DNA from: Mycobacterium interjectum
GTDB lineage: Bacteria > Actinomycetota > Actinomycetes > Mycobacteriales > Mycobacteriaceae
Reading direction: 5' to 3'
Assembly (NCBI GenBank): GCA_002102225.1
Contig: LQPB01000090.1
Span: 62,001 to 126,000 of the forward strand
DNA: 64,000 nt
Position numbers and translations under genes: made by a program. The notes under the pieces are model-generated. The model saw only the letters and a list, made by a program, of their open reading frames with translations, made no database searches and was not told where the DNA came from. This document shows positions 16,763-24,802 of this stretch, piece after piece. Each line of letters begins with the position of its first letter. The first letter of the stretch is position 1.

Positions 16763-16893
16763 TTCGCGACCTCCCCCAATGTCGCGAAATCGCGATGCTC
16801 CGCCTTGTCCAGTCGAATCGCGGCGCACAATCCCGAGAAGCCGCTGCCGACGATGGCTACTGGCACATGCCTCGCTGCCGAATCACCCGTCAT
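16759..16893 (-). pseudogene. N-terminal remnant of an FAD-dependent (Baeyer-Villiger-like) monooxygenase
   Basis: This open frame of 44 codons begins with ATG 16893 and encodes a dinucleotide-binding beta-alpha start, VAIVGSGFSGLCAAIRL, exactly as in flavin monooxygenases, which normally exceed 450 residues. It stops 15 residues later at the ATGA overlap with the GMC gene. The sequence after DKAEHRDF no longer matches the family, so most of the gene was probably deleted and the frame runs into the GMC ribosome-binding region. It may still serve as a translated leader that couples GMC expression. Confidence 0.6.
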
Positions 16894-16921
16894 CGAAATT
16901 CTCCACACCCCTCGCATAGAA

Positions 16922-16948
16922 TAACGTTCGTTACGATAACGGACGCTA
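16922..16948. promoter_or_regulatory. Near-perfect palindrome, candidate TetR operator
   Basis: GTTCGTTA-CGA-TAACGGAC (16926-16944) with further symmetric flanking bases, centred at 16935, lies between the divergent GMC operon and TetR gene. Only two mismatches occur in 13 pairs. Confidence 0.6.
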
Positions 16949-16980
16949 TCCTATGATTAGGGCAACGTCAAGGAGGACTA

Positions 16981-17580
16981 GTGAGGTACCCACCGGATCA
17001 GAAGGCGCGTGCCCGTAACGCGCTGCTACAGGCCGGGGGTCGATCGTTGAAAGCAAATGGCTTCAACGGCATCGGCGTAGACGGCTTGGCCGCCGCTGCC
17101 GGCGTGACGTCGGGCGCGTTCTACTCGAACTTTCGCGGCAAAGAAGCGATGCTCGAGGCCATCATCGATGCGGAGCTTGGCGAACCGTTCCTCTCCGATA
17201 CCGATTCGGTGACGCGTGAGGATGGCCGCGCGCGCCTGATCAGCTTTCTTCGCGAGTACATCAGCGCGGATCACAGCCTGGACCCGGCCCAGGGCTGCGT
17301 GATGCCCGCGTTGAGCGCCGACGTTGCGCGCGCCGACCCTACCGTCAAAGACGCCTACGAACGCAAGATGCGGGCCATGGTGGACCGGATTGCGGGGTTG
17401 CTCGACGGAAGCCGGTCCGATAGGCAGCGTCGGGCGTGGAGCATACTCGCATTGATGGTGGGCTCGATCGTGATATCCCGCGCTATCCCCGAAGGCAGCG
17501 AATACCGAACCGCGCCAACCGATTCGGCGCTCAGCTCGGCACTGGAGCTGATCGAAGGAACGGCTAAAGCCGCACGCTAG
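16981..17580 (+). CDS. TetR-family transcriptional regulator
   Basis: A 199-residue regulator with the HTH around LAAAAGVTSGAFYSNFRGKEAM (residues about 36-57) and a C-terminal domain of the kind seen in regulators with a conserved GCVMPALSADVAR stretch. The GTG at 16981 has a strong AAGGAGG site 5 nt upstream. It is divergent from the GMC oxidoreductase, whose operator candidate lies in the gap. Its stop overlaps the rplO stop as CTAG, so this gene reads head-on into the end of the spc operon. Confidence 0.93.
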   Translation: MRYPPDQKARARNALLQAGGRSLKANGFNGIGVDGLAAAAGVTSGAFYSNFRGKEAMLEAIIDAELGEPFLSDTDSVTREDGRARLISFLREYISADHSLDPAQGCVMPALSADVARADPTVKDAYERKMRAMVDRIAGLLDGSRSDRQRRAWSILALMVGSIVISRAIPEGSEYRTAPTDSALSSALELIEGTAKAAR

Positions 17581-18020
17581 GACAGCTCGGTGACCGAGCC
17601 GCCCGCGGCGGCGATCTTCTCGCGCGCGCTGCCGCTGAACTTGTGCGCGGTCAGGTCGACCTTGACGGTCAGCTTGCCGTCCCCGAGGACCTTGACCAAC
17701 GAGTTCTTGCGCACCGCACCCTTGGCCACCAGTTCGTCCACCCCGATCGAACCGCCCTGCGGGAACAGCCGGTTGATGTCGCCGACGTTGACGATCTCGT
17801 ATTCGGTGCGGAACCGGTTCCGGAACCCCTTGAGCTTGGGCAGCCGCATGTGGATCGGCATCTGGCCGCCCTCGAAGGTGGCCGGCACGTTCTTGCGCGC
17901 CTTGGTGCCCTTGGTACCGCGGCCAGCCGACTTGCCCTTGGAGCCCTCACCGCGACCGACGCGGGTGCGGGCTTTCTTCGACCCCGGCGCGGGTTTGAGG
18001 TCGTGCAATTTGATGGTCAC
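17577..18020 (-). CDS. rplO: 50S ribosomal protein L15
   Basis: A 147-residue uL15, last gene of the spc operon here. The glycine-rich N-terminus (RVGRGEGSKGKSAGRGTKGTKAR) and FEGGQMPIHMRLPKLKGF are typical. GTG 18020 overlaps the rpmD stop (GTGA). No hairpin terminator follows; the stop is shared with the convergent TetR gene. Confidence 0.98.
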   Translation of the reverse strand: MTIKLHDLKPAPGSKKARTRVGRGEGSKGKSAGRGTKGTKARKNVPATFEGGQMPIHMRLPKLKGFRNRFRTEYEIVNVGDINRLFPQGGSIGVDELVAKGAVRKNSLVKVLGDGKLTVKVDLTAHKFSGSAREKIAAAGGSVTELS

Positions 18021-18214
18021 TGTGTCGTCCCTTCGGGCGCCGACTCCACCTGCACCAGGTGACGCACCACCGCGATCAGGCCGCGGGTCTGCGGGTTGTC
18101 CTCGCGGATCACCGAGTGGCGAATCCGCCGCAGCCCCAGGGTGCGCAGGCTCTCACGCTGCTTCCAGCGCGCACCGATGGTGCTGCGCACCTGGGTGATC
18201 TTGAGCTGACTCAT
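18017..18214 (-). CDS. rpmD: 50S ribosomal protein L30
   Basis: A 65-residue uL30 with the typical LKITQVRSTIGAR start and LGLRRI-HSV motif. It binds 23S rRNA. It is three bases after rpsE and overlaps rplO by 4 bp. Confidence 0.98.
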   Translation of the reverse strand: MSQLKITQVRSTIGARWKQRESLRTLGLRRIRHSVIREDNPQTRGLIAVVRHLVQVESAPEGTTQ

Positions 18215-18217
18215 GGT

Positions 18218-18898
18218 TTATGCCGTTCCCTCCCGGACCGCCGCACCCGCGGGGAGGCCGGCGGCGAGCGCGTCGCTCTCCCGCCGCGCCTTCAACATCC
18301 CGGCCGGGGCGACGTCCTCGATCGGAAGCCCGCGGCGGGCGGCCACCTCCTCGGGACGCTGCAGCAGCTTGAGCGCGGCCACGGTGGCGTGCACCACGTT
18401 GATCGCGTTGTCGCTGCCCAACGACTTGGCCAGGATGTCGTGCACCCCAGCGCATTCCAGCACCGCGCGCGCCGCACCGCCGGCGATGACACCGGTACCC
18501 GGGCTGGCCGGGCGCAACAGCACCACGCCGGCGGCCGCCTCACCCTGCACCGGGTGCGTGATGGTCCCGCCGATCAGTGGGACGCGGAAGAAGCCCTTGC
18601 GGGCCTCCTCGACGCCCTTGGCGATCGCGGCCGGGACCTCCTTGGCCTTGCCGTATCCGACGCCGACCATGCCGGCGCCGTCACCGACGATGACCAACGC
18701 GGTGAAGCTGAATCGCCGTCCACCCTTGACCACCTTGGAGACGCGGTTGATGGCGACGACCCGCTCCAGGTAGTTGCTCTTGTCGCCGTCGCGGTCACGA
18801 CCGCCGCGGCCGCCACCATCGCGCCGGCCACGGCTGTCACCGCGCGAGTCGCGGTTGTCGCCGCGGGCCTCGGGTCCGCCGGCTGACTGTTCCGCCAT
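18218..18898 (-). CDS. rpsE: 30S ribosomal protein S5
   Basis: A 226-residue uS5 with the S5 domain from about residue 45 (LERVVAINRVSKVVKGGRRF) and the C-terminal domain around AGGAARAVLECAGVHDILAKSLGS. The first 40 residues are an Arg/Gly/Asp-rich low-complexity extension (RGDNRDSRGDSRGRRDGGGRG) seen in mycobacterial S5. Spectinomycin-contact loop residues show no obvious change. Confidence 0.98.
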   Translation of the reverse strand: MAEQSAGGPEARGDNRDSRGDSRGRRDGGGRGGRDRDGDKSNYLERVVAINRVSKVVKGGRRFSFTALVIVGDGAGMVGVGYGKAKEVPAAIAKGVEEARKGFFRVPLIGGTITHPVQGEAAAGVVLLRPASPGTGVIAGGAARAVLECAGVHDILAKSLGSDNAINVVHATVAALKLLQRPEEVAARRGLPIEDVAPAGMLKARRESDALAAGLPAGAAVREGTA

Positions 18899-18920
18899 TA
18901 TGCGGTCCTTCCAGTTGTCA

Positions 18921-19328
18921 TCAGAAACTCAATCCGTTCTCGCGCGCGGCATCGGCCAGCGCCGCGATCCGTCCGCCGTAGGTGTATCCGCCACGGTCGA
19001 AGACCACGGAGTCGATGCCGGCGGCCTTGGCACGCTCGGCGATCAGCTGACCCACCCGCACGCTGTGGGCTTTCTTGTCACCGTCCAGGCCCCGCACGTC
19101 GGCCTCGATCGACGAGGCGGCGGCCAGCGTGGTGCCGTTTTCGTCGTTGACCAGTTGCACGTGGATGTGCCGCGCCGAGCGGTGCACCACCAGGCGCGGA
19201 CGCTGCGGGGTGCCCGCGATCTTCTTGCGCAGCCGCGCGTGCCTGCGCAGCCGCGAGACGCGCCGAGTCGCGGATACGCTCTGCCCCACCGGCTTCCGCT
19301 CGGCGGTGTCAGCCTTCTTTTGCGCCAT
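18921..19328 (-). CDS. rplR: 50S ribosomal protein L18
   Basis: A 135-residue uL18, with a basic N-terminal extension of about 20 residues before the RRHARLRKKIAGTPQRPRL core, and ending GGRIAALADAARENGLSF. It binds 5S rRNA together with L5. Part of the spc operon. Confidence 0.98.
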   Translation of the reverse strand: MAQKKADTAERKPVGQSVSATRRVSRLRRHARLRKKIAGTPQRPRLVVHRSARHIHVQLVNDENGTTLAAASSIEADVRGLDGDKKAHSVRVGQLIAERAKAAGIDSVVFDRGGYTYGGRIAALADAARENGLSF

Positions 19329-19330
19329 GA

Positions 19331-19870
19331 CTACTTACCTGTCTTTCCGACCTTGCGGCGGATCTGCTCGCCCTCGTAGCGCACGCCCTTGCCCTTGTAC
19401 GGGTCGGGACGGCGCAAGCGGCGGATGTTCGCCGAAATCTGGCCGACCTTCTGCTTGTCGATCCCCGACACCGTGAACTTCGTCGGCGACTGGACCGCGA
19501 ACGTGATGCCCTCGGGCGCCTCGATCACCACCGGGTGGCTGTAGCCCAGCGCGAACTCGAGGTTGGAGCCCTTGAGCTGCACGCGGTAGCCGACCCCGAA
19601 GATCTCCATCTTCACGGTGTAGCCCTCCGTCACGCCGGTGACGAGGTTGGACACCAGCGTGCGCGACAGCCCGTGCAGCGAGCGGTTGCGCCGCTCGTCG
19701 TTCGGGCGGGTGACCACGATCGCGCCGTCGTCGTTGCGCGCCACCGTGATCGGCTCGGCGACCGTCAAGTTCAGCGAACCCTTGGGACCCTTGACCGAGA
19801 CGTTCTGGCCTTCGATCGTTACGTCGACTCCGGTGGGTACCGGAACCGGCTGCTTACCAATGCGCGACAT
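19331..19870 (-). CDS. rplF: 50S ribosomal protein L6
   Basis: A 179-residue uL6 with the MSRIGKQPVPVP start and the C-terminal rRNA-binding RRPDPYKGKGVRYEGE motif. Full length and uninterrupted; two bases upstream of rplR. Confidence 0.98.
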   Translation of the reverse strand: MSRIGKQPVPVPTGVDVTIEGQNVSVKGPKGSLNLTVAEPITVARNDDGAIVVTRPNDERRNRSLHGLSRTLVSNLVTGVTEGYTVKMEIFGVGYRVQLKGSNLEFALGYSHPVVIEAPEGITFAVQSPTKFTVSGIDKQKVGQISANIRRLRRPDPYKGKGVRYEGEQIRRKVGKTGK

Positions 19871-19882
19871 CTGTACTACCCC

Positions 19883-20281
19883 TCACCACACGTACGCGAG
19901 GACTTCGCCGCCCACGCCCTGTCTGGCCGCCTGACGGTCGGTGAGCAGACCCGAGGACGTGGAGATGATCGCCACGCCCAGTCCGCCGAGCACCCGCGGC
20001 AGGTTGGTGGATTTCGCGTACACACGCAAACCCGGCTTGGACACCCGGCGCAGGCCGGCAATGCTGCGTTCCCGGCTCGGGCCGTACTTGAGCTGGACCA
20101 CCAGCGACTTGCCGACGCGGGCGTCCTCGGTGCGGTAGTCGTTGATGTAGCCCTCGGCCTTGAGGATCTGGGCGATGTTGGCCTTGAGCTTGGAGTGCGG
20201 CAGGCTCACCTCGTCGTGGTACGCCGAATTGGCATTGCGCAGACGCGTCAAGAAGTCCGCGATCGGGTCCGTCATCGTCAT
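19883..20281 (-). CDS. rpsH: 30S ribosomal protein S8
   Basis: A 132-residue uS8 (MTMTDPIADFLTRLRNAN start; C-terminal ISTSSGLLTDRQAARQGVGGEVLAYVW). In E. coli S8 is the translational repressor of the spc operon; no repressor target hairpin could be confirmed here. Confidence 0.98.
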   Translation of the reverse strand: MTMTDPIADFLTRLRNANSAYHDEVSLPHSKLKANIAQILKAEGYINDYRTEDARVGKSLVVQLKYGPSRERSIAGLRRVSKPGLRVYAKSTNLPRVLGGLGVAIISTSSGLLTDRQAARQGVGGEVLAYVW

Positions 20282-20296
20282 ATCGTCAGTCCCCTG

Positions 20297-20482
20297 TCAC
20301 CAACTGCTCTTCTGCACACCGGGCAGCTCGCCTGCGTGCGCCATCTCGCGCAGGCAGATCCGGCACAGCCCGAACTTGCGGAACACCGCGCGCGGACGGC
20401 CGCACTTGCTGCAGCGGGTGTAGCCGCGCACCGCGAACTTCGGTTTGCGTGCGGCCTTGTTGACCAATGCCTTCTTCGCCAT
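20297..20482 (-). CDS. rpsZ: 30S ribosomal protein S14, zinc-binding type Z
   Basis: A 61-residue uS14 of the short zinc-ribbon form. The four cysteines are present as CSKC and CRIC, so this is the zinc-replete copy (rpsN1 in M. tuberculosis). A second, zinc-free S14 copy, if present, lies elsewhere. Confidence 0.97.
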
Positions 20483-20486
20483 CTGC

Positions 20487-21050
20487 TCAGTTCTCCTTGA
20501 ACGGAAAGCCGAGGGCCCGCAACAGCGCTCGTCCTTCGTCGTCGGTCGTCGCCGAGGTGACGACGTTGATGTCCATGCCCCGGACCCGGTCGATCTTGTC
20601 CACGTCGATCTCGTGGAACACCGACTGCTCGGCCAGCCCGAACGTGTAGTTGCCCACGCCGTCGAACTGCTTGGGCGACAGGCCGCGGAAGTCGCGGATA
20701 CGCGGCAGCGCGATGGATGTGAGCCGGTCGAGGAACTCCCACATCCGGTCCCCGCGCAGCGTCACCCGGGCACCGATCGGCATGCCCTCGCGTAGCTTGA
20801 ACTGCGCGATGGACTTGCGCGCCTTGCGGATCTCGGGCTTCTGCCCGGTGATCAGCGCCAGGTCGTTGACCGCACCGTTGATCAACTTGGCGTCGCGGGC
20901 GGCGTCGCCGACGCCCATGTTGACGACGACCTTGGTCACGGTCGGGATCTGCATGACGTTGGCGTAGCCGAACTGCTTGTGCAACGCATCCCGAATCTCG
21001 TTGCGGTAGCGCTCTTTCAGGCGCGGCTGAGTCTTCTCTGCGGTAGTCAT
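20487..21050 (-). CDS. rplE: 50S ribosomal protein L5
   Basis: A 187-residue uL5 with the 5S rRNA-binding core ([27 protein letters not shown]) and the [21 protein letters not shown]-terminus. It overlaps the rplX stop by one base (TGATG-like junction). Confidence 0.98.
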
Positions 21051-21367
21051 CAGATGTCCTTGCCGTTGCGCTTGGAGATGCGGACGCGCTTGCCGGTTTC
21101 CTCGTCCACCCGGTACCCGATCCGGGTGGGCTTGCCGTCCGAGTCGACCACCATCACGTTGGAAACGTGGATCGGCGCTTCCTGCGTGACGATGCCGCCC
21201 GACCGCGCGCCGCGCTGGTTGGTCGAAATCGCGGTGTGCTTCTTGATCCGGTTGACGCCCTCGACCAGCACACGGTTGCGTTCCGGGTACGCCTGCAGGA
21301 CCTTGCCCTTGGCGCCCTTGTCCTTGCCCGCGATGACGAGGACGGTGTCGCCCTTGTGGACCTTCAT
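21050..21367 (-). CDS. rplX: 50S ribosomal protein L24
   Basis: A 105-residue uL24 with the N-terminal KOW motif (VHKGDTVLVIAGKDKGAKGKVL). It initiates assembly of the large subunit. It begins directly after the rplN stop. Confidence 0.98.
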   Translation of the reverse strand: MKVHKGDTVLVIAGKDKGAKGKVLQAYPERNRVLVEGVNRIKKHTAISTNQRGARSGGIVTQEAPIHVSNVMVVDSDGKPTRIGYRVDEETGKRVRISKRNGKDI

Positions 21368-21736
21368 CTACAACACCTCCGGGGCCAGCGAGATGATCTT
21401 CATGAATCGCTTCTCGCGCAGTTCGCGGCCGACCGGCCCGAAGATGCGCGTCCCGCGCGGGTCGTTGTCGGGCTTGATGATCACCGCGGCGTTCTCGTCG
21501 AACTTGATGTAGCTGCCGTCCGGGCGGCGGCGCTCCTTGACCGTGCGCACCACGACGGCTTTGACGACGTCGCCGCGCTTGACGTTGCCGCCGGGGATGG
21601 CGTCCTTGACGGTGGCGACGATGACGTCACCGATGCCGGCGTAGCGTCGCGACGAACCGCCGAGCACACGGATGCACAAGATCTCCTTGGCGCCGGTGTT
21701 GTCGGCGACCTTCAGCCGCGATTCCTGCTGAATCAC
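21368..21736 (-). CDS. rplN: 50S ribosomal protein L14
   Basis: A 122-residue uL14, first gene of the spc operon here ([28 protein letters not shown] start). The operon promoter should lie in 21737-21858; no -10 box is assigned with confidence. In this genome the spc operon is split from the S10 operon by the 21.9-33.1 kb island. Confidence 0.98.
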
Positions 21737-21858
21737 TCGATCTCCTGACCTGGTTCATGTGTGCACGGCAGGAGGAACCCAAAGCCTGACGTGCGCGGTC
21801 TTTGTCACCGAAGGGCACGCGGGGCCGATTCGCACCGGCCGAGGTCTGCCCAAGGCAA

Positions 21859-21875
21859 CCCCTAGAGTCTAGGGG
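21859..21875. terminator. 17-bp perfect palindrome at the end of the DinB gene
   Basis: CCCCTAGA-G-TCTAGGGG is a perfect inverted repeat that contains the DinB stop codon. As RNA it would form a 6-bp stem with a 5-nt loop and no U tract, as is common for mycobacterial terminators. It would insulate rplN from upstream transcription; a protein-binding role is also possible. Confidence 0.45.
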
Positions 21876-22405
21876 ACGACCAGCTCAGAGCCAAATCTCC
21901 GGATGTCCGCGAGGTGATGGACGCCTTCGTGCATCGCCTGGCGGACCAGCCAGCGCGCGGTGCGCCGTTCGCCCGGCAATCGGGTCCCCGCGCGGTCCCA
22001 GTCATCGGTGCGCCCGACCTCGTCGCGGAACCCGGCGCTGCCGGCCGCCAGCTCGTGCAGCGTGGCCTCGATGTCGCAGTCGTTGTACCGGAACCGGCGG
22101 GCCCGCAGGTCGTTGAACATCGGCTCGAACGCGGGTTCGAACTCCGTGCGGACGCGGTGCAGCCGGATGGTGAAGCTGACGTAGACGTCGCGCAGGTGGC
22201 AGAGGTACTCGGCGACCGACCACACATCGGGGGCGGGCCGCACCCGCCGGGCCTCGGGCGCGACCGCCCCGATCGCTCCCCGGACCGCGCCCGGCAGCCC
22301 GGCGATGACGGCGACCGCGTCGTCGATCCGCGTTCGCTCATAAGCGACCGAGCAGGGGTCGCAGACGTGATCCTCGGCGGCAAGCGGCGGTAGCGACGCG
22401 GGCAT
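21869..22405 (-). CDS. DinB-family protein (DinB/DUF664-like four-helix metalloprotein)
   Basis: About 178 residues with the look of the DinB/YfiT superfamily. Metal-ligand histidines are placed at CHLRDV near residue 75 and HEGVHHLAD near residue 163. Members include thiol-dependent transferases (mycothiol, bacillithiol) and DNA-damage-induced proteins; the function here is not known. ATG 22405 is preferred to a GTG at 22420. It sits upstream of rplN on the same strand, but a palindrome at its stop probably separates the transcripts. Confidence 0.8.
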   Translation of the reverse strand: MPASLPPLAAEDHVCDPCSVAYERTRIDDAVAVIAGLPGAVRGAIGAVAPEARRVRPAPDVWSVAEYLCHLRDVYVSFTIRLHRVRTEFEPAFEPMFNDLRARRFRYNDCDIEATLHELAAGSAGFRDEVGRTDDWDRAGTRLPGERRTARWLVRQAMHEGVHHLADIRRFGSELVVP

Positions 22406-22432
22406 GAGGAGATCCTGCACCGCGCGCGGCTG

Positions 22433-22870
22433 TCACCTCGTCGCGGGCGGCGGCGGGCAGGGGACCCTGACCGTGTTGAACCGGCAGACCTCGTTCGGCA
22501 CGTTCGGCGGGGGCGACTGCAACATCTCCATCCCCTGCTGCACCATCTGCGACACCTCCGGCGGCAGTACGACCCCCGGCGGCAGCGGCGGCATCGGCAA
22601 CCCCGTCCCCGGCAGCTCCACCGCACCCGGCGGCCACACCGCCCCCGGCGGCATGAGCGACCCCGCGGGAACCGGCGACGGCGGCGGACAGGCGACCCTG
22701 ACCGTGTTGAATCGGCAGACCTCGTTCGGGTCGTTCGGCGCGGGCACGTCGGTGGCCCGGTCTACCAGGCGCACCGACTCCGATGCGGATGTGGTTTCGC
22801 CCGCCGCAGCCGCCAGCGATCCGGCGACGACCAGAACGCCGGTTACCGCGGCCGTCGCAACATTCCACAT
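22433..22870 (-). CDS. Small proline-rich secreted protein with a duplicated Cys-bracketed motif
   Basis: A 145-residue hypothetical protein. It begins with a signal peptide-like segment (TAAVTGVLVVAGSLAAAAG). The mature part carries two near-identical units, PNEVCRFNTVRVACPPP and PNEVCRFNTVRVPCPPP, separated by a proline/glycine-rich linker of about 50 residues. In each unit two cysteines flank eight residues (CRFNTVRVxC), which could form a small disulfide loop. The second unit is the C-terminus. A longer upstream reading frame exists, but ATG 22870 is the only one giving a signal peptide at the N-terminus. No function is known to me. Confidence 0.7.
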   Translation of the reverse strand: MWNVATAAVTGVLVVAGSLAAAAGETTSASESVRLVDRATDVPAPNDPNEVCRFNTVRVACPPPSPVPAGSLMPPGAVWPPGAVELPGTGLPMPPLPPGVVLPPEVSQMVQQGMEMLQSPPPNVPNEVCRFNTVRVPCPPPPATR

Positions 22871-23239
22871 GGGCACCGGCTCACGATCGCACCCGCAGCT
22901 CGCAATGGCGTAGGAGCCGACTGTGATCACCGTTAGAGCGGCGGTGGTTCGTCGCCGCAGCGGGGTGGTGGCAGGGCGAAGTGGTCGCGGCGTATGGGTT
23001 TTCGGGCCGGTCTGCCTGGCGGATGTGGTGGCGTTCGGTGGCGATGCGGGTGGCCCGTTGGTGGGGCGCGGGTGCGGCGGCGTCGGGGCATCCTGGCGGG
23101 GCCGTCGCAAGAAGCGCGCAAGGATTAGGCAAGGCGTCTGCGCGACTCTTCGCCCGAACGGCAGTCACGGCCGGGCACAGCTGACGACCCGCGCCCCGCA
23201 CCTCAGCACGGCGGATGTCCGTCCGGAAAGGCGACCCAC
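22871..23239. other. 369-bp stretch without a confident gene; possible degraded HNH/13E12-type remnant
   Basis: No complete gene is evident. On the minus strand one frame reads ATRIATERHHIRQADRPENP, which resembles the basic tail of REP13E12/DUF222 HNH-endonuclease family proteins, but the match is short and from memory. The region should also hold the promoters for the flanking divergent secreted-protein genes. Confidence 0.3.
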
Positions 23240-23722
23240 ATGACCACAATTTCCTACCGCCGGCGCGCGATGACGATCACGAAGCTCGCGCTGATCGCCA
23301 CGGCGACCGTTACAGCAACGATCGGCTTGGCGGGCACCGCACATGCAAATGACGAAATCGATTTTCGGTCTTCGTCGGGAGACATCCTTTGCGCCATGAC
23401 ACAGGGGCATGACGTCAACGACCCGGTGCACTACGGCAAAGGCGCTGTCGCGTGCCAGGTCTTGAATCACACCTATCCCCAGCCACCACTGGCCGACTGT
23501 CCTGTCGCGGGGCGTGAATACGATCTCGAGCAGGGAACCCCGGCATCCCTGGGTTGTCAGGGCGGGATGATCGTTGATCCCCTGCCCCCGAAGTTCAACA
23601 ACGGCCAAAGTTGGTCAGTCGGCACGATCACTTGCGACATTGCGCCCCAAGGGGTTACGTGCACCGACAGCAGCACCGGTCACTTCCTTCGCCTCTCCCG
23701 CGATTCCTATCTGCTGGGATGA
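23240..23722 (+). CDS. Secreted protein, DUF6636-like
   Basis: A 160-residue protein with a signal peptide of about 36 residues (ALIATATVTATIGLAGTAHA, cleavage after AHA). The mature part has the pattern FRSSSGDILCAM...C...C...TCDIAPQGVTCTDSSTGHFLRLSRDSY with six cysteines, as in DUF6636-type exported proteins of actinobacteria. An internal ATG at 23270 gives a shorter signal peptide and is equally possible. Role unknown. It stands alone between divergent and convergent genes. Confidence 0.8.
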   Translation: MTTISYRRRAMTITKLALIATATVTATIGLAGTAHANDEIDFRSSSGDILCAMTQGHDVNDPVHYGKGAVACQVLNHTYPQPPLADCPVAGREYDLEQGTPASLGCQGGMIVDPLPPKFNNGQSWSVGTITCDIAPQGVTCTDSSTGHFLRLSRDSYLLG

Positions 23723-23741
23723 CGCGCAGCAGGTAAGAAGT

Positions 23742-24683
23742 TCAGGTCGAGTGTCGGTACCAGGCGGCGATATACAAGATCAGCGCCGTGGCCAGCGCGA
23801 TCAACACCCAGATCACGACGGCCTGGTCGATCCAGGCGCCCGCGGGCGGGGTGCCGGGGAGGATGTTGCGCAGCGGCACGACGGCGAAGAGCATCGCGGC
23901 ATACCAGGTGGAAAACGGTGGCAGGAACTGCCGCCGACCGGTGAGCATCTGAATGGCCACGAACAGCGCCAGCGTCGGCAGCGTGATGAGCACCAGGCAG
24001 ATCCCGAGGTCGAAGACCAGCGGGCCCTTGGCCCGCTGCAGGGTGACGACGACATTGTCCGGGCGGTCGGAATCGCGGCTGTCCCGACCGACCCGCCGGA
24101 CCGAGATGTCCCACCCCTCCAGCGATCCCGTCACCTCGACGCGTGCGGGTTTGTATTGACGGCTATCGCCGGCGCCGACGAGCACGTCGGCCTGGATGGT
24201 GTCGGTTCGGTATGAGTCGAATGGCCAGTCGCCGGGTTGGCCGTGGGCTTCGATGGTGGTGGCCACCTGCGCAGGCAACTTCCCCACCGGGTACTGCAGA
24301 TCGCCCAGGTCGTTCTGCGGGAAGAAGCGCACGGAGGTATCGGTGTTCAACACGTTGGGTCGCTTGTTGATCATCGAATCATCGGGCATCACAAGGACTT
24401 TCACGTCGAGGCGATTCTGCACGGCATGCAGCTGCTCGAAGCGCACCAAGACCACGGTGCCCTCGGCGGTGTTCACATCCGGCCCGGGCAGCGGACCCGG
24501 CGCCGAGGCGAGCCAGTGGTAGCCGAAGAGCGAGAGGGCGTAGACCACGACGACGCCCACGATGATGGAGACATCGAGGACGAGGTGTCGCCGTCGCGGC
24601 TTGCGCGGCCGGCGCTGGCCGTTGGCCGGCGCGGCCAACGATTCGGCCAGACGGGTGATCGCCTCGTCCGTTTGAATAGTCAC
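23742..24683 (-). CDS. DUF4436 membrane protein, type A, copy 1
   Basis: A 313-residue protein: a cytoplasmic basic N-terminus, transmembrane helix 1 (DVSIIVGVVVVYALSLFGYH), an external domain of about 170 residues, and three C-terminal helices around GICLVLITLPTLALFVAI, WYAAMLFAVVPLRN and VIWVLIALATALILYIAAW. Conserved blocks shared by all four copies are NDLGDLQYPVGK, WPFDSYRTD, PARVEVTG-L-GWD-SV-R and RNILPG-PP-G-WIDQ. It belongs to type A (QVATTIEAHG; DRPDNVVVTL). The M. tuberculosis homologue at this place is a single gene (Rv0713, recalled). Function unknown. Confidence 0.85.
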   Translation of the reverse strand: MTIQTDEAITRLAESLAAPANGQRRPRKPRRRHLVLDVSIIVGVVVVYALSLFGYHWLASAPGPLPGPDVNTAEGTVVLVRFEQLHAVQNRLDVKVLVMPDDSMINKRPNVLNTDTSVRFFPQNDLGDLQYPVGKLPAQVATTIEAHGQPGDWPFDSYRTDTIQADVLVGAGDSRQYKPARVEVTGSLEGWDISVRRVGRDSRDSDRPDNVVVTLQRAKGPLVFDLGICLVLITLPTLALFVAIQMLTGRRQFLPPFSTWYAAMLFAVVPLRNILPGTPPAGAWIDQAVVIWVLIALATALILYIAAWYRHST

Positions 24684-24802
24684 GAGGGCTGATGCTAGCA
24701 ACGCATGTGTTTGCTGGCAGCTTTTAGCCGCCGCCGCCACGAGCTTGTAACATGGCCCGCTACCAGCGTTAACAGAGCGCGGCTAGCCGACCCTTTCGGG
24801 CA

